A DNA stretch of 29,331 nucleotides from contig NZ_JBHUQE010000029.1 of NCBI RefSeq assembly GCF_042687825.1, forward strand, positions 1 to 29,331. Reading direction: 5' to 3'. Each line of letters opens with the position of its first letter. Position 1 is the stretch's first letter. This DNA is from Sedimentitalea sp042687825 (lineage in GTDB: Bacteria; Pseudomonadota; Alphaproteobacteria; Rhodobacterales; Rhodobacteraceae). Positions 15,144-27,105 of this stretch are shown here, piece after piece. The position numbers were made by a program, and so were the translations under genes. The notes under the pieces are model-generated. The model saw only the letters and a program-made list of their open reading frames with translations. It did not search any database and was not told where the DNA came from.

Positions 15144-15176
15144 CTTGGCAAGGACTTTCGGCGAGTCCTTTCCAAG
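15144..15176 (+). promoter_or_regulatory. Second rplL-rpoB spacer hairpin
   Basis: A 12-bp stem interrupted by one mismatch (15144-15156 with 15164-15176), loop TTCGGCG, begins only eight bases after the first hairpin. The pair of adjacent double-stranded segments would suit endonucleolytic processing between the ribosomal-protein and polymerase parts of the message. That function is inferred. Confidence 0.55.
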
Positions 15177-15314
15177 GCGCGGTTCACGGGATCGGGAGGC
15201 TGCCATTCGGGACGGCGGCCATGAATTGATCCGACCACGCTGTCTCGTATGGGCAAGGTGCCGGGGCCCGACGGCATCCTTGACCGTTGAGAAATTTGAA
15301 AGGTGACACCTGAC

Positions 15315-18300
15315 ATGGCTCAATCCTTCCTTGGCCAGAAACGTTTGCGTAAATATTACGGTAAAATCCGCGAAGTTCTGGATATGCCGAACCTCATCGA
15401 GGTCCAGAAATCCTCTTACGATCTGTTCCTGCGCTCTGGCGACGCGCCGCAGCCGCTGGACGGCGAGGGCATCAAGGGTGTCTTTCAGTCGGTCTTTCCG
15501 ATCAAGGATTTCAACGAGACCAGCGTACTGGAATTCGTCAGCTACGACCTGGAAAAGCCGAAATACGATGTCGAGGAGTGCATGCAGCGCGACATGACCT
15601 ACAGCGCCCCGCTGAAGGTTACGCTGCGTCTGATCGTGTTCGATATCGACGAGGATACCGGCGCGAAATCGGTCAAGGACATCAAGGAACAGGACGTGTT
15701 CATGGGCGACATGCCCCTGATGACCCCGAACGGCACCTTTGTGGTCAACGGCACCGAGCGGGTGATCGTCAGCCAGATGCACCGCAGCCCCGGCGTGTTT
15801 TTCGATCATGACAAGGGCAAGACACACAGCTCGGGCAAGCTGTTGTTTGCCTGCCGCATCATCCCGTATCGCGGCAGCTGGCTGGATTTCGAGTTCGACG
15901 CCAAGGACATCGTCTTTGCCCGTATCGACCGCCGCCGCAAGCTGCCGGTCACGACGCTGCTCTATGCCCTGGGTCTGGATCAGGAAGGCATCATGGATGC
16001 CTATTACAACACCGTCAACTACACGCTGAAAAAGAACAAGGGTTGGGTCACCCCGTTCTTCCCCGAACGTGTGCGCGGCACCCGTCCGACCTATGATCTG
16101 GTCGATGCGGCCACCGGCGAGGTCATCGGCGAAGCCGGCAAGAAGGTGACACCGCGGGCGGTGAAAAAGCTGATCGACGAGGGCGCGGTCACGGAATTGC
16201 TGGTGCCGTTCGATCATATCGTCGGCAAATTCGCCGCCAAGGACATCATCAACGAGGACACCGGCGCGATCTATGTCGAGGCCGGCGACGAGTTGACGCT
16301 GGAATACGACAAGGACGGCGATCTGATCGGTGGTACCGCCAAGGAGCTGATCGACGCGGGCATCACCGAGATTCCGGTGCTGGACATCGACAACGTCAAT
16401 GTCGGTCCCTACATGCGCAACACCATGGCGCTGGACAAGAACATGAACCGCGACACCGCGCTTATGGACATCTATCGCGTCATGCGTCCGGGCGAGCCGC
16501 CCACCGTCGAGGCCGCCAGCGCGCTGTTTGACACGCTGTTCTTTGACAGCGAGCGCTATGACCTGTCGGCCGTCGGCCGGGTCAAGATGAACATGCGCCT
16601 GGCGCTGGACGCCGAGGACACCATGCGCACCCTGCGCCGCGAGGACATCGTGGCCTGCATCAAGGCGCTGGTCGAGCTGCGCGATGGTCATGGCGACATC
16701 GACGATATCGACCACCTGGGCAACCGCCGCGTGCGTTCGGTCGGCGAACTGATGGAAAACCAGTACCGCGTCGGTCTGCTGCGGATGGAACGCGCGATCA
16801 AGGAGCGCATGTCCAGCGTCGAGATCGACACGGTCATGCCGCAGGACCTGATCAACGCCAAACCGGCCGCCGCCGCCGTGCGCGAGTTCTTTGGCTCGTC
16901 GCAGCTGAGCCAGTTCATGGACCAGACCAACCCCTTGTCCGAGGTGACGCATAAACGTCGCCTGTCGGCGCTTGGACCGGGCGGTCTGACCCGCGAACGC
17001 GCCGGGTTCGAGGTGCGCGACGTGCACCCGACCCATTATGGCCGGATGTGCCCGATCGAAACGCCGGAAGGGCCGAATATCGGTCTGATCAACAGCCTGG
17101 CCACCTTTGCCCGGGTCAACAAGTACGGTTTTATCGAGACGCCCTATCGCGTGGTCAAGGACGGCCATGTCACCGACGAAGTGCATTACATGTCGGCGAC
17201 CGAGGAAATGCGGCACACCGTGGCGCAGGCCAATGCGTCGCTGGACGAAAATGGCAACTTCAAGAACGAGCTGGTCAGCACCCGCCAGTCGGGCGACTAT
17301 ACGCTGGCGCCGCGCGACAATGTCGATCTGATCGACGTGTCGCCCAAGCAGCTGGTCTCGGTTGCCGCCTCGCTGATCCCGTTCCTGGAAAACGACGACG
17401 CCAACCGCGCCCTGATGGGGTCGAACATGCAGCGTCAGGCGGTGCCGCTGCTGCGCGCCGAAGCGCCGCTGGTCGGCACCGGCATCGAGGAAGTGGTGGC
17501 GCGCGACTCGGGTGCGGCAATCATGGCGAAACGCGCCGGCATCATCGACCAGGTCGACGCGCAGCGGATCGTGATCCGGGCCACCGAGGATCTGGAACTG
17601 GGCGATGCGGGGGTCGATATCTACCGCATGCGCAAGTTCCAGCGGTCCAACCAGAACACCTGCATCAACCAGCGCCCGCTGATCAAGGTGGGCGATACAG
17701 TCAAAAAGGGCGAGGTGATCGCCGACGGCCCGTCCACCGATATCGGTGAACTGGCGCTGGGCAAGAACGTGGTCGTCGCCTTCATGCCGTGGAACGGCTA
17801 CAACTACGAGGACTCGATCCTGATCTCCGAGCGGATCGCGCAGGACGACGTGTTCACCTCGATCCATATCGAGGAATTCGAAGTCGCCGCCCGCGATACC
17901 AAGCTGGGTCCCGAGGAAATCACCCGCGACATCCCCAACGTGGGCGAAGAGGCGCTGCGCAATCTCGACGAGGCGGGCATTGTCTATATCGGCGCCGATG
18001 TCGAGCCGGGCGATATCCTGGTGGGCAAGATCACTCCCAAGGGCGAAAGCCCGATGACGCCGGAAGAAAAACTGCTGCGCGCCATCTTTGGCGAAAAGGC
18101 ATCGGACGTGCGCGATACTTCGCTGCGCGTCAAGCCGGGCGATTTCGGCACCGTCGTCGAGGTCCGAGTCTTCAACCGTCATGGGGTGGAAAAGGACGAG
18201 CGTGCCCTGCAGATCGAGCGCGAAGAGGTCGAGCGTCTGGCGCGGGACCGCGATGACGAACTGGCGATCCTGGACCGCAACATCTATGCCCGTCTCAGGG

Positions 18301-19451
18301 ACATGGTCCTGGGCAAGGTCGCGGTCAAGGGACCCAAGGGTGTCAAGGCCGGTTCGCAGATCACCGAGGACCTGCTGGAAACCCTGAGCCGCGGCCAGTG
18401 GTGGCAGCTGGCGCTGGAGGACGAAGAGGACGCCAAGGTCGTCGAGGCCCTGAACGAGCAGTACGAGGCGCAGAAACGCGCGCTGGACGCCCGGTTCGAG
18501 GACAAGGTCGAAAAGGTACGCCGCGGCGACGATCTGCCCCCCGGCGTGATGAAGATGGTCAAGGTGTTCGTGGCCGTTAAGCGCAAGCTGCAGCCGGGCG
18601 ACAAGATGGCCGGCCGTCACGGCAACAAGGGTGTGATCTCCAAGGTGGTGCCGATGGAAGACATGCCGTTCCTGGCCGACGGGACCCCGGTCGATTTCTG
18701 CCTGAACCCGCTGGGTGTGCCGTCGCGCATGAATGTCGGTCAGATTCTGGAAACCCATATGGGCTGGGCCGCGCGCGGCCTGGGCGTGAACATCGACGAG
18801 GCGCTGCAGGAGTATAAACGCTCGGGCGACCTGACCCCGGTGCGTGACGCGATGAAGCTGGCCTATGGCGATGATGTCTATGAAGAAGGCATCGCCGGCA
18901 TGGACGAGGATCTGCTGATCGAAGCGGCGGGCAATGTCACCCGCGGCGTGCCGATCGCGACGCCGGTGTTTGACGGCGCCAAGGAGGCCGATGTGAACAA
19001 CGCGCTGAAACGCGCGGGCTTCAGCGAATCCGGTCAGTCGGTGCTGTTTGACGGCCGCACCGGCGAGCAGTTCGCGCGCCCGGTCACCGTCGGCATCAAG
19101 TACCTGCTGAAACTGCACCACCTGGTCGACGACAAGATCCACGCGCGTTCGACCGGGCCATACTCGCTTGTCACTCAGCAGCCGCTGGGTGGTAAAGCGC
19201 AGTTCGGCGGCCAGCGGTTCGGGGAAATGGAGGTCTGGGCGCTGGAAGCCTATGGCGCCGCCTATACCCTGCAGGAAATGTTGACCGTGAAATCGGACGA
19301 CGTGGCCGGACGGACCAAGGTCTATGAAAGCATCGTCAAGGGCGAGGACAATTTCGAGGCGGGCGTTCCCGAGAGCTTTAACGTTCTGGTGAAAGAAGTC
19401 CGTGGCCTTGGCCTGAACATGGAACTCCTGGATGCGGAGGTCGAGGAATAA
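15315..19451 (+). CDS. rpoB: DNA-directed RNA polymerase subunit beta
   Basis: The product has 1378 residues from MAQSFLGQKRLRK. AAAGGTGA (15298-15305) supports this ATG over the one four codons earlier. All beta-subunit landmarks are present, including the fork/rifampicin pocket at about 528-556 (SSQLSQFMDQTNPLSE then THKRRLSALGPGG). Asp536, His546 and Ser551 correspond to E. coli 516, 526 and 531 and are the unmutated residues, so this pocket is of the rifampicin-sensitive type. The C-terminal GDKMAGRHGNKGVIS and the MLTVKSDDVAGR region near the end are normal. Beta forms one half of the active-site cleft. A strong hairpin lies in the 91-base spacer before rpoC, with which it is co-transcribed. 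Confidence 0.99.
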   Translation: MAQSFLGQKRLRKYYGKIREVLDMPNLIEVQKSSYDLFLRSGDAPQPLDGEGIKGVFQSVFPIKDFNETSVLEFVSYDLEKPKYDVEECMQRDMTYSAPLKVTLRLIVFDIDEDTGAKSVKDIKEQDVFMGDMPLMTPNGTFVVNGTERVIVSQMHRSPGVFFDHDKGKTHSSGKLLFACRIIPYRGSWLDFEFDAKDIVFARIDRRRKLPVTTLLYALGLDQEGIMDAYYNTVNYTLKKNKGWVTPFFPERVRGTRPTYDLVDAATGEVIGEAGKKVTPRAVKKLIDEGAVTELLVPFDHIVGKFAAKDIINEDTGAIYVEAGDELTLEYDKDGDLIGGTAKELIDAGITEIPVLDIDNVNVGPYMRNTMALDKNMNRDTALMDIYRVMRPGEPPTVEAASALFDTLFFDSERYDLSAVGRVKMNMRLALDAEDTMRTLRREDIVACIKALVELRDGHGDIDDIDHLGNRRVRSVGELMENQYRVGLLRMERAIKERMSSVEIDTVMPQDLINAKPAAAAVREFFGSSQLSQFMDQTNPLSEVTHKRRLSALGPGGLTRERAGFEVRDVHPTHYGRMCPIETPEGPNIGLINSLATFARVNKYGFIETPYRVVKDGHVTDEVHYMSATEEMRHTVAQANASLDENGNFKNELVSTRQSGDYTLAPRDNVDLIDVSPKQLVSVAASLIPFLENDDANRALMGSNMQRQAVPLLRAEAPLVGTGIEEVVARDSGAAIMAKRAGIIDQVDAQRIVIRATEDLELGDAGVDIYRMRKFQRSNQNTCINQRPLIKVGDTVKKGEVIADGPSTDIGELALGKNVVVAFMPWNGYNYEDSILISERIAQDDVFTSIHIEEFEVAARDTKLGPEEITRDIPNVGEEALRNLDEAGIVYIGADVEPGDILVGKITPKGESPMTPEEKLLRAIFGEKASDVRDTSLRVKPGDFGTVVEVRVFNRHGVEKDERALQIEREEVERLARDRDDELAILDRNIYARLRDMVLGKVAVKGPKGVKAGSQITEDLLETLSRGQWWQLALEDEEDAKVVEALNEQYEAQKRALDARFEDKVEKVRRGDDLPPGVMKMVKVFVAVKRKLQPGDKMAGRHGNKGVISKVVPMEDMPFLADGTPVDFCLNPLGVPSRMNVGQILETHMGWAARGLGVNIDEALQEYKRSGDLTPVRDAMKLAYGDDVYEEGIAGMDEDLLIEAAGNVTRGVPIATPVFDGAKEADVNNALKRAGFSESGQSVLFDGRTGEQFARPVTVGIKYLLKLHHLVDDKIHARSTGPYSLVTQQPLGGKAQFGGQRFGEMEVWALEAYGAAYTLQEMLTVKSDDVAGRTKVYESIVKGEDNFEAGVPESFNVLVKEVRGLGLNMELLDAEVEE

Positions 19452-19465
19452 CGGCGGGTCGATTT

Positions 19466-19497
19466 CCCCGCCCTGCGCGCTTCGGCGCAGGGCGGGG
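19466..19497 (+). promoter_or_regulatory. Strong hairpin in the rpoB-rpoC spacer
   Basis: A perfect 13-bp GC-rich stem (19466-19478 with 19485-19497) encloses GCTTCG. No T-run follows, so polymerase should read through into rpoC. It most likely acts on mRNA stability or processing between the two polymerase genes. Confidence 0.55.
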
Positions 19498-19542
19498 GAG
19501 CGTCCTGCCGCCCCACCATCCGCACGAATTTGAGGTATCAAA

Positions 19543-23784
<4,242 letters not shown>

Positions 23785-24175
23785 TCGCCTGACCCGATCC
23801 CAAGCGCAGGAGTTCCCGCATCGTCGTATGCGGGGGCTTGAGACCCAAGAACAGCGCCTGCCGGACTTTCCGGCAGGCGTTTGATTTTGTTTCCTATTGT
23901 TCTGCCGAGATCTGGTTGCCACGCGCGATTGCAGGAAACATGCGCTTGCATGCGTCTGCTTCTTCCGAGTTGGGAAACCGTCGCATACTGGGGTCATATC
24001 GTTTGCTTCGGGCTCCGTGCACAGCGGGTTGCAAGGGACTTGCCATGGGGGCCAAAGCCGCGCAGACAGGTTTCGGGGGAAACGGACATGCGCGCATTCG
24101 ACAGGGCCGGGGGCAGACGCCCCTTTGCAGCAAAGCCAACCCTGGCGCGCCGCCGATGACGATGCGGAGGGCGGG
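23785..24175. other. Spacer between rpoC and the DMT transporter gene (391 bp)
   Basis: Besides the rpoC terminator (listed separately), this stretch contains a second 7-bp hairpin (23815-23821 with 23828-23834) ahead of it. No gene is supported: the open frame reaching back from the transporter to 23897 has no family similarity in this part. No clear promoter was recognised. Confidence 0.5.
23855..23898 (+). terminator. Rho-independent terminator of the rplJL-rpoBC operon
   Basis: A perfect 10-bp stem (23855-23864 with 23870-23879), loop ACTTT, is followed by TTTGATTTTGTTTCC. It lies 70 bases after the rpoC stop and closes the operon. Confidence 0.9.
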
Positions 24176-25093
24176 ATGACGCCGAATGCGCGTGGGGCGC
24201 TGTTGATGATGGCCAGCATGGCCGGGTTCACTCTGAACGACACCTGCATCAAGGCCACTGACGGGGCCCTGCCGCTGGCGCAGCTCTTGACGTTGCGCGG
24301 GGCCATGTCGACCCTGCTGATCTTTGGCCTGGCGCGCTATCTGGGGGTGTTGCGGTTTGATCTGTCGCGCCGCGACTGGCTGCTGGTCGGGCTGCGTTCG
24401 CTCAGCGAAACCGCCGCGGCCTATTTCTTTCTGACCGCCCTGTTGAACATGCCGCTGGCGAACGTCACAGCCATCCTGCAGGTCCTGCCGCTGACGGTGA
24501 CTCTGGGGGCGGCGCTGTTCTTTGGCGATCCGGTCGGCTGGCGCCGGATGATGGCGATCGCCGTTGGTTTTGCCGGGATGCTGCTGATCGTGCGGCCGGG
24601 ACCAAACGGGTTCAGCCCGGATGCGCTCTATGCGCTGGCAGCGGTGGTCTGCGTCACCGTGCGGGATCTGGCGACCCGGCGGATGTCGGTGGGCGTCTCG
24701 TCGATGTCGGTGACGCTGATCAGCTCGCTGACCGTATTTCTGTTCTTTGCCGTCGGCGCGCTGGGTGTTGACTGGCAGCCCGTGGACATGCGGCTTGGCT
24801 TGTTGCTGATCGGATCGTCCGTCTTCATCCTGGGCGCCTATCTGTTCAGCGTGATGGTAATGCGGGTGGGTGACGTGTCGGTGATCGCGCCTTTCCGCTA
24901 TACCGGGCTGATCTGGGCGCTGGTGCTGGGCTGGCTGGCCTTTGGCGACTGGCCGGACGGGTTGACCCTGATCGGGGCCGGCATCGTCGTCGCCACCGGG
25001 GTCTTTACCTTGTATCGCGAACACAGGGCCGCGCGGGCCGCCGCCCGTGCGGCGGTCGCGTCCAGGGTTCAGTGTCCGTCACATCGGCGCTGA
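24176..25093 (+). CDS. EamA/DMT-family membrane transporter
   Basis: I start at the ATG at 24176 because GGAGG (24166-24170) lies five bases upstream. The frame is open further back but non-coding in appearance. The 305-residue protein has about ten hydrophobic helices and the twofold EamA layout of the drug/metabolite transporter superfamily. The first half carries NDTCIKATDGALPLAQLLTLRG and the second half APFRYTGLIWALVLGWLAFGDWPD, a typical late EamA motif. A basic arginine/alanine-rich tail follows. Members export or import many small metabolites, and the substrate cannot be told from sequence. Its 3' end overlaps the convergent glycosyltransferase gene by 15 bases. Confidence 0.88.
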   Translation: MTPNARGALLMMASMAGFTLNDTCIKATDGALPLAQLLTLRGAMSTLLIFGLARYLGVLRFDLSRRDWLLVGLRSLSETAAAYFFLTALLNMPLANVTAILQVLPLTVTLGAALFFGDPVGWRRMMAIAVGFAGMLLIVRPGPNGFSPDALYALAAVVCVTVRDLATRRMSVGVSSMSVTLISSLTVFLFFAVGALGVDWQPVDMRLGLLLIGSSVFILGAYLFSVMVMRVGDVSVIAPFRYTGLIWALVLGWLAFGDWPDGLTLIGAGIVVATGVFTLYREHRAARAAARAAVASRVQCPSHRR

Positions 25094-25891
25094 GAATACC
25101 CGCCGCACGTGGTCGCAGTCGATGCCATAGGTCATCTGGAACAACAACTCGCCATCCGCATCAAGCTGTTTCAGCGGCACCTGCCGGACCCGCGGCCCCT
25201 GACGCGAGTCGTTATAGTCGTTATGGCCGCGCAGCATCATGTTCTCGCCGCTGAACGTGACCGTGGGCATGCGTTTATGCACCGTGTGATGCCCGAAATT
25301 CATCACGCTCAGACGCACATCCGGGCGGAACATCAGGCCCAGACCGGCCGTCCAATAGGGTCTGTGGATCGCTTTCGCGGCAATCCCGGCCGCTCCGGGC
25401 CGAACAATGAAACCCTGGTTAAAGTCGATCGCGACGCACCGGTTGTCGCGCAACAGGCCGGTCACATGCTGCGCCGCCTCGCGCAGGTGGGGCACAAAGG
25501 AACAGGCCACCGCGTCGTCGTCATCCAGCCGGAACTGCAGGCAGGGTTCTTGACTGGGCTGGCGCACGGAATTGATCGCCGCCTGCATCACTTCGCGATG
25601 CCGCCCCGGCGGGTGCGATTGGATCACCGCCTGTGGAATATCCGCCACCAGGGCCTGCAATCGCTTGCGGTGATGCGCCGGCAGGCTGTCTCCGATCACG
25701 ATCAGAAAGGTGAAATCCGGATCGAACTGCGCGCGGATCCCCGGCAGCGTGACGGTTTCGAAAAAGCGGAACCTTTCCTCGAGCCGCTCATGCGCGTAGA
25801 GAAAATCGATACGCTCTTGCAGGCTGTCATGCTGTATCTGAAACCCGCCCGTGCCGGGGTAGGAAAACCGGCAAATTCCAATGACCTGCAT
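25079..25891 (-). CDS. Putative glycosyltransferase (rhamnosyl transferase family, Rhamno_transf-like)
   Basis: The start at 25889-25891 gives 270 residues beginning MQVIGICRFSYPGTGGF. This matches the usual N-terminus of a protein family annotated as putative rhamnosyl transferase in roseobacters. The frame is open for 225 more codons upstream, but that part runs antisense into rpsL and is not real. Motifs seen are FTFLIVIGDSLP (about 61-71), an acidic DDDD at 123-126 in FRLDDDDAVA resembling the metal-binding DxD of GT-A enzymes, VMNFGHH, and HNDYNDSRQ. It is probably a cytoplasmic sugar transferase. The donor and acceptor are unproven. No surface-polysaccharide cluster surrounds it. Confidence 0.8.
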   Translation of the reverse strand: MQVIGICRFSYPGTGGFQIQHDSLQERIDFLYAHERLEERFRFFETVTLPGIRAQFDPDFTFLIVIGDSLPAHHRKRLQALVADIPQAVIQSHPPGRHREVMQAAINSVRQPSQEPCLQFRLDDDDAVACSFVPHLREAAQHVTGLLRDNRCVAIDFNQGFIVRPGAAGIAAKAIHRPYWTAGLGLMFRPDVRLSVMNFGHHTVHKRMPTVTFSGENMMLRGHNDYNDSRQGPRVRQVPLKQLDADGELLFQMTYGIDCDHVRRVFSAPM

Positions 25892-25974
25892 GCCCGACCT
25901 GTCCTGCTCCAGCGCCAAAATCCGGTGGCCGCAGTGTGGCAAAGGCGGTGGGGCATGGCAAGCGCCGCAGGCTG

Positions 25975-26003
25975 TTGACACCGGTTGCGACTCCCCATAT
26001 ACG
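25975..26003 (+). promoter_or_regulatory. Strong sigma-70-type promoter for the str operon
   Basis: A perfect -35 TTGACA (25975-25980), the ideal 17-base spacer and -10 TATACG (25998-26003) point toward rpsL. This is the best promoter match found in the window. Transcription would start near 26010. Confidence 0.7.
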
Positions 26004-26177
26004 CCCGCTATCTCGGCATTTGGGGGTCGCCCCGCTTGTCGTATCCATACTGTAGTGGTCACGATCCGGGCACCTGACGCTCCGATCCTCTGGATACCCA
26101 CCGCGTCGTTCACCTCGGAATGGGAACGATTGCGGTTTTTGCGCTTGCGGACGCGTAAGTTGCGATGAATTTGAACC

Positions 26178-26206
26178 GCACGCACATGCGTGCAAGACAC
26201 ATGTGT
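26178..26206. promoter_or_regulatory. Two adjacent palindromes upstream of rpsL
   Basis: A 6-bp stem with loop ACAT (26178-26193) is followed after three bases by the perfect 10-bp palindrome ACACATGTGT (26197-26206). They lie within the leader 25 bases before the rpsL start and could be RNA stem-loops or a DNA-binding site. Confidence 0.4.
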
Positions 26207-26230
26207 TGCTGAGACGGGGAAAGAACCTGA

Positions 26231-26602
26231 ATGCCAACGATCCAACAGCTGATCCGCAAGCCGCGGCAGCCTAAAATCAAACGCTCGAAATCCATGCATC
26301 TGCAGGAATGTCCGCAAAAGCGCGGCGTCTGCACGCGCGTCTATACCACCACGCCGAAAAAGCCGAACTCGGCCATGCGGAAAGTGGCCAAGGTGCGCCT
26401 GACCAACGGTTTCGAGGTGATCTCGTACATTCCCGGCGAAAGCCACAACCTGCAGGAGCACTCGGTGGTCCTGATCCGCGGCGGCCGTGTCAAGGACCTT
26501 CCCGGCGTGCGTTACCACATCCTGCGCGGTGTTCTGGATACCCAGGGCGTCAAAGACCGTAAGCAACGTCGTTCCAAATACGGCGCCAAGCGTCCCAAAT
26601 AA
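26231..26602 (+). CDS. rpsL: 30S ribosomal protein S12
   Basis: The 123-residue S12 starts MPTIQQLIRKPRQ and contains CPQKRGVCTRVYTTTPKKPNSAMRKV and the GGRVKDLPGVRYH loop, ending SKYGAKRPK. Lys43 and Lys88 (numbered with Met1), where streptomycin-resistance changes commonly fall, are both unchanged. S12 sits at the decoding centre and controls accuracy. It is the first gene of the str operon, with rpsG following after only 12 bases. It is preceded by a purine-rich GACGGGGAAAGAA region as ribosome-binding site. Confidence 0.98.
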   Translation: MPTIQQLIRKPRQPKIKRSKSMHLQECPQKRGVCTRVYTTTPKKPNSAMRKVAKVRLTNGFEVISYIPGESHNLQEHSVVLIRGGRVKDLPGVRYHILRGVLDTQGVKDRKQRRSKYGAKRPK

Positions 26603-26614
26603 GGAGAGAACGAC

Positions 26615-27085
26615 ATGTCACGTCGTCACGCCGCTGAAAAACGCGAAGTCCTGCCCGACGCCAAATTTGGCGACACGGTTCTGACCAAATTCATGAACAA
26701 CCTGATGATCGACGGTAAAAAGTCGGTTGCCGAGCGCATCGTCTACAACGCGATGGACCGGATCGAGAGCAAGATCAAACGGTCGCCGCTGGAAGTGTTT
26801 CACGAGGCGCTGGAAAACATCCAGCCCAGCGTCGAAGTCCGGTCGCGCCGGGTTGGCGGTGCCACCTATCAGGTGCCCGTCGAAGTGCGCCCCGAGCGCC
26901 GCGAGGCGCTGGCGATCCGCTGGCTGATCAAGGCCAGCCGCGCCCGCAACGAACACACGATGGAAGAGCGCCTGGCCGGCGAATTGCTGGATGCTGTGCA
27001 ATCCCGCGGTTCCGCCGTCAAAAAGCGCGAAGACACCCACAAGATGGCCGAGGCGAACAAAGCCTTTAGCCATTACCGCTGGTAA
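26615..27085 (+). CDS. rpsG: 30S ribosomal protein S7
   Basis: The 156-residue S7 begins MSRRHAAEKREVLPD, with AAGGAGAGAA just upstream. It contains the typical FMNNLMIDGKKSVAERIVY and the VRSRRVGGATYQVPVEVRPERREALAIRWL core, ending KAFSHYRW. S7 organises the 3' major domain of 16S rRNA and the E site. In E. coli it represses the str operon by binding the long rpsL-rpsG spacer. The spacer here is only 12 bases, so that mechanism cannot operate in the same place. fusA follows after 20 bases. Confidence 0.98.
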   Translation: MSRRHAAEKREVLPDAKFGDTVLTKFMNNLMIDGKKSVAERIVYNAMDRIESKIKRSPLEVFHEALENIQPSVEVRSRRVGGATYQVPVEVRPERREALAIRWLIKASRARNEHTMEERLAGELLDAVQSRGSAVKKREDTHKMAEANKAFSHYRW

Positions 27086-27105
27086 CCCCTCAGAGGCTCA
27101 GATCC

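Larger units (their letters stand above)
25892..26230. other. Divergent spacer between the glycosyltransferase and rpsL (339 bp)
   Basis: The region contains the strong rpsL promoter and, near its right end, two adjacent palindromes (both listed separately). No gene or RNA gene was recognised in it. The predicted rpsL leader is therefore about 220 bases, long for a ribosomal-protein operon. Confidence 0.6.

Noticed and set aside
16896..16985. Rifampicin-resistance mutation in rpoB
   Set aside because: The residues equivalent to E. coli 516, 526 and 531 are wild type.
25892..26566. Upstream extension of the glycosyltransferase frame reaching into rpsL
   Set aside because: The family N-terminus is at MQVIGICRFSYP; the extension is antisense to rpsL and lacks similarity.
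26231..26602. Streptomycin-resistance changes in rpsL
   Set aside because: Lys43 and Lys88 are both unchanged.
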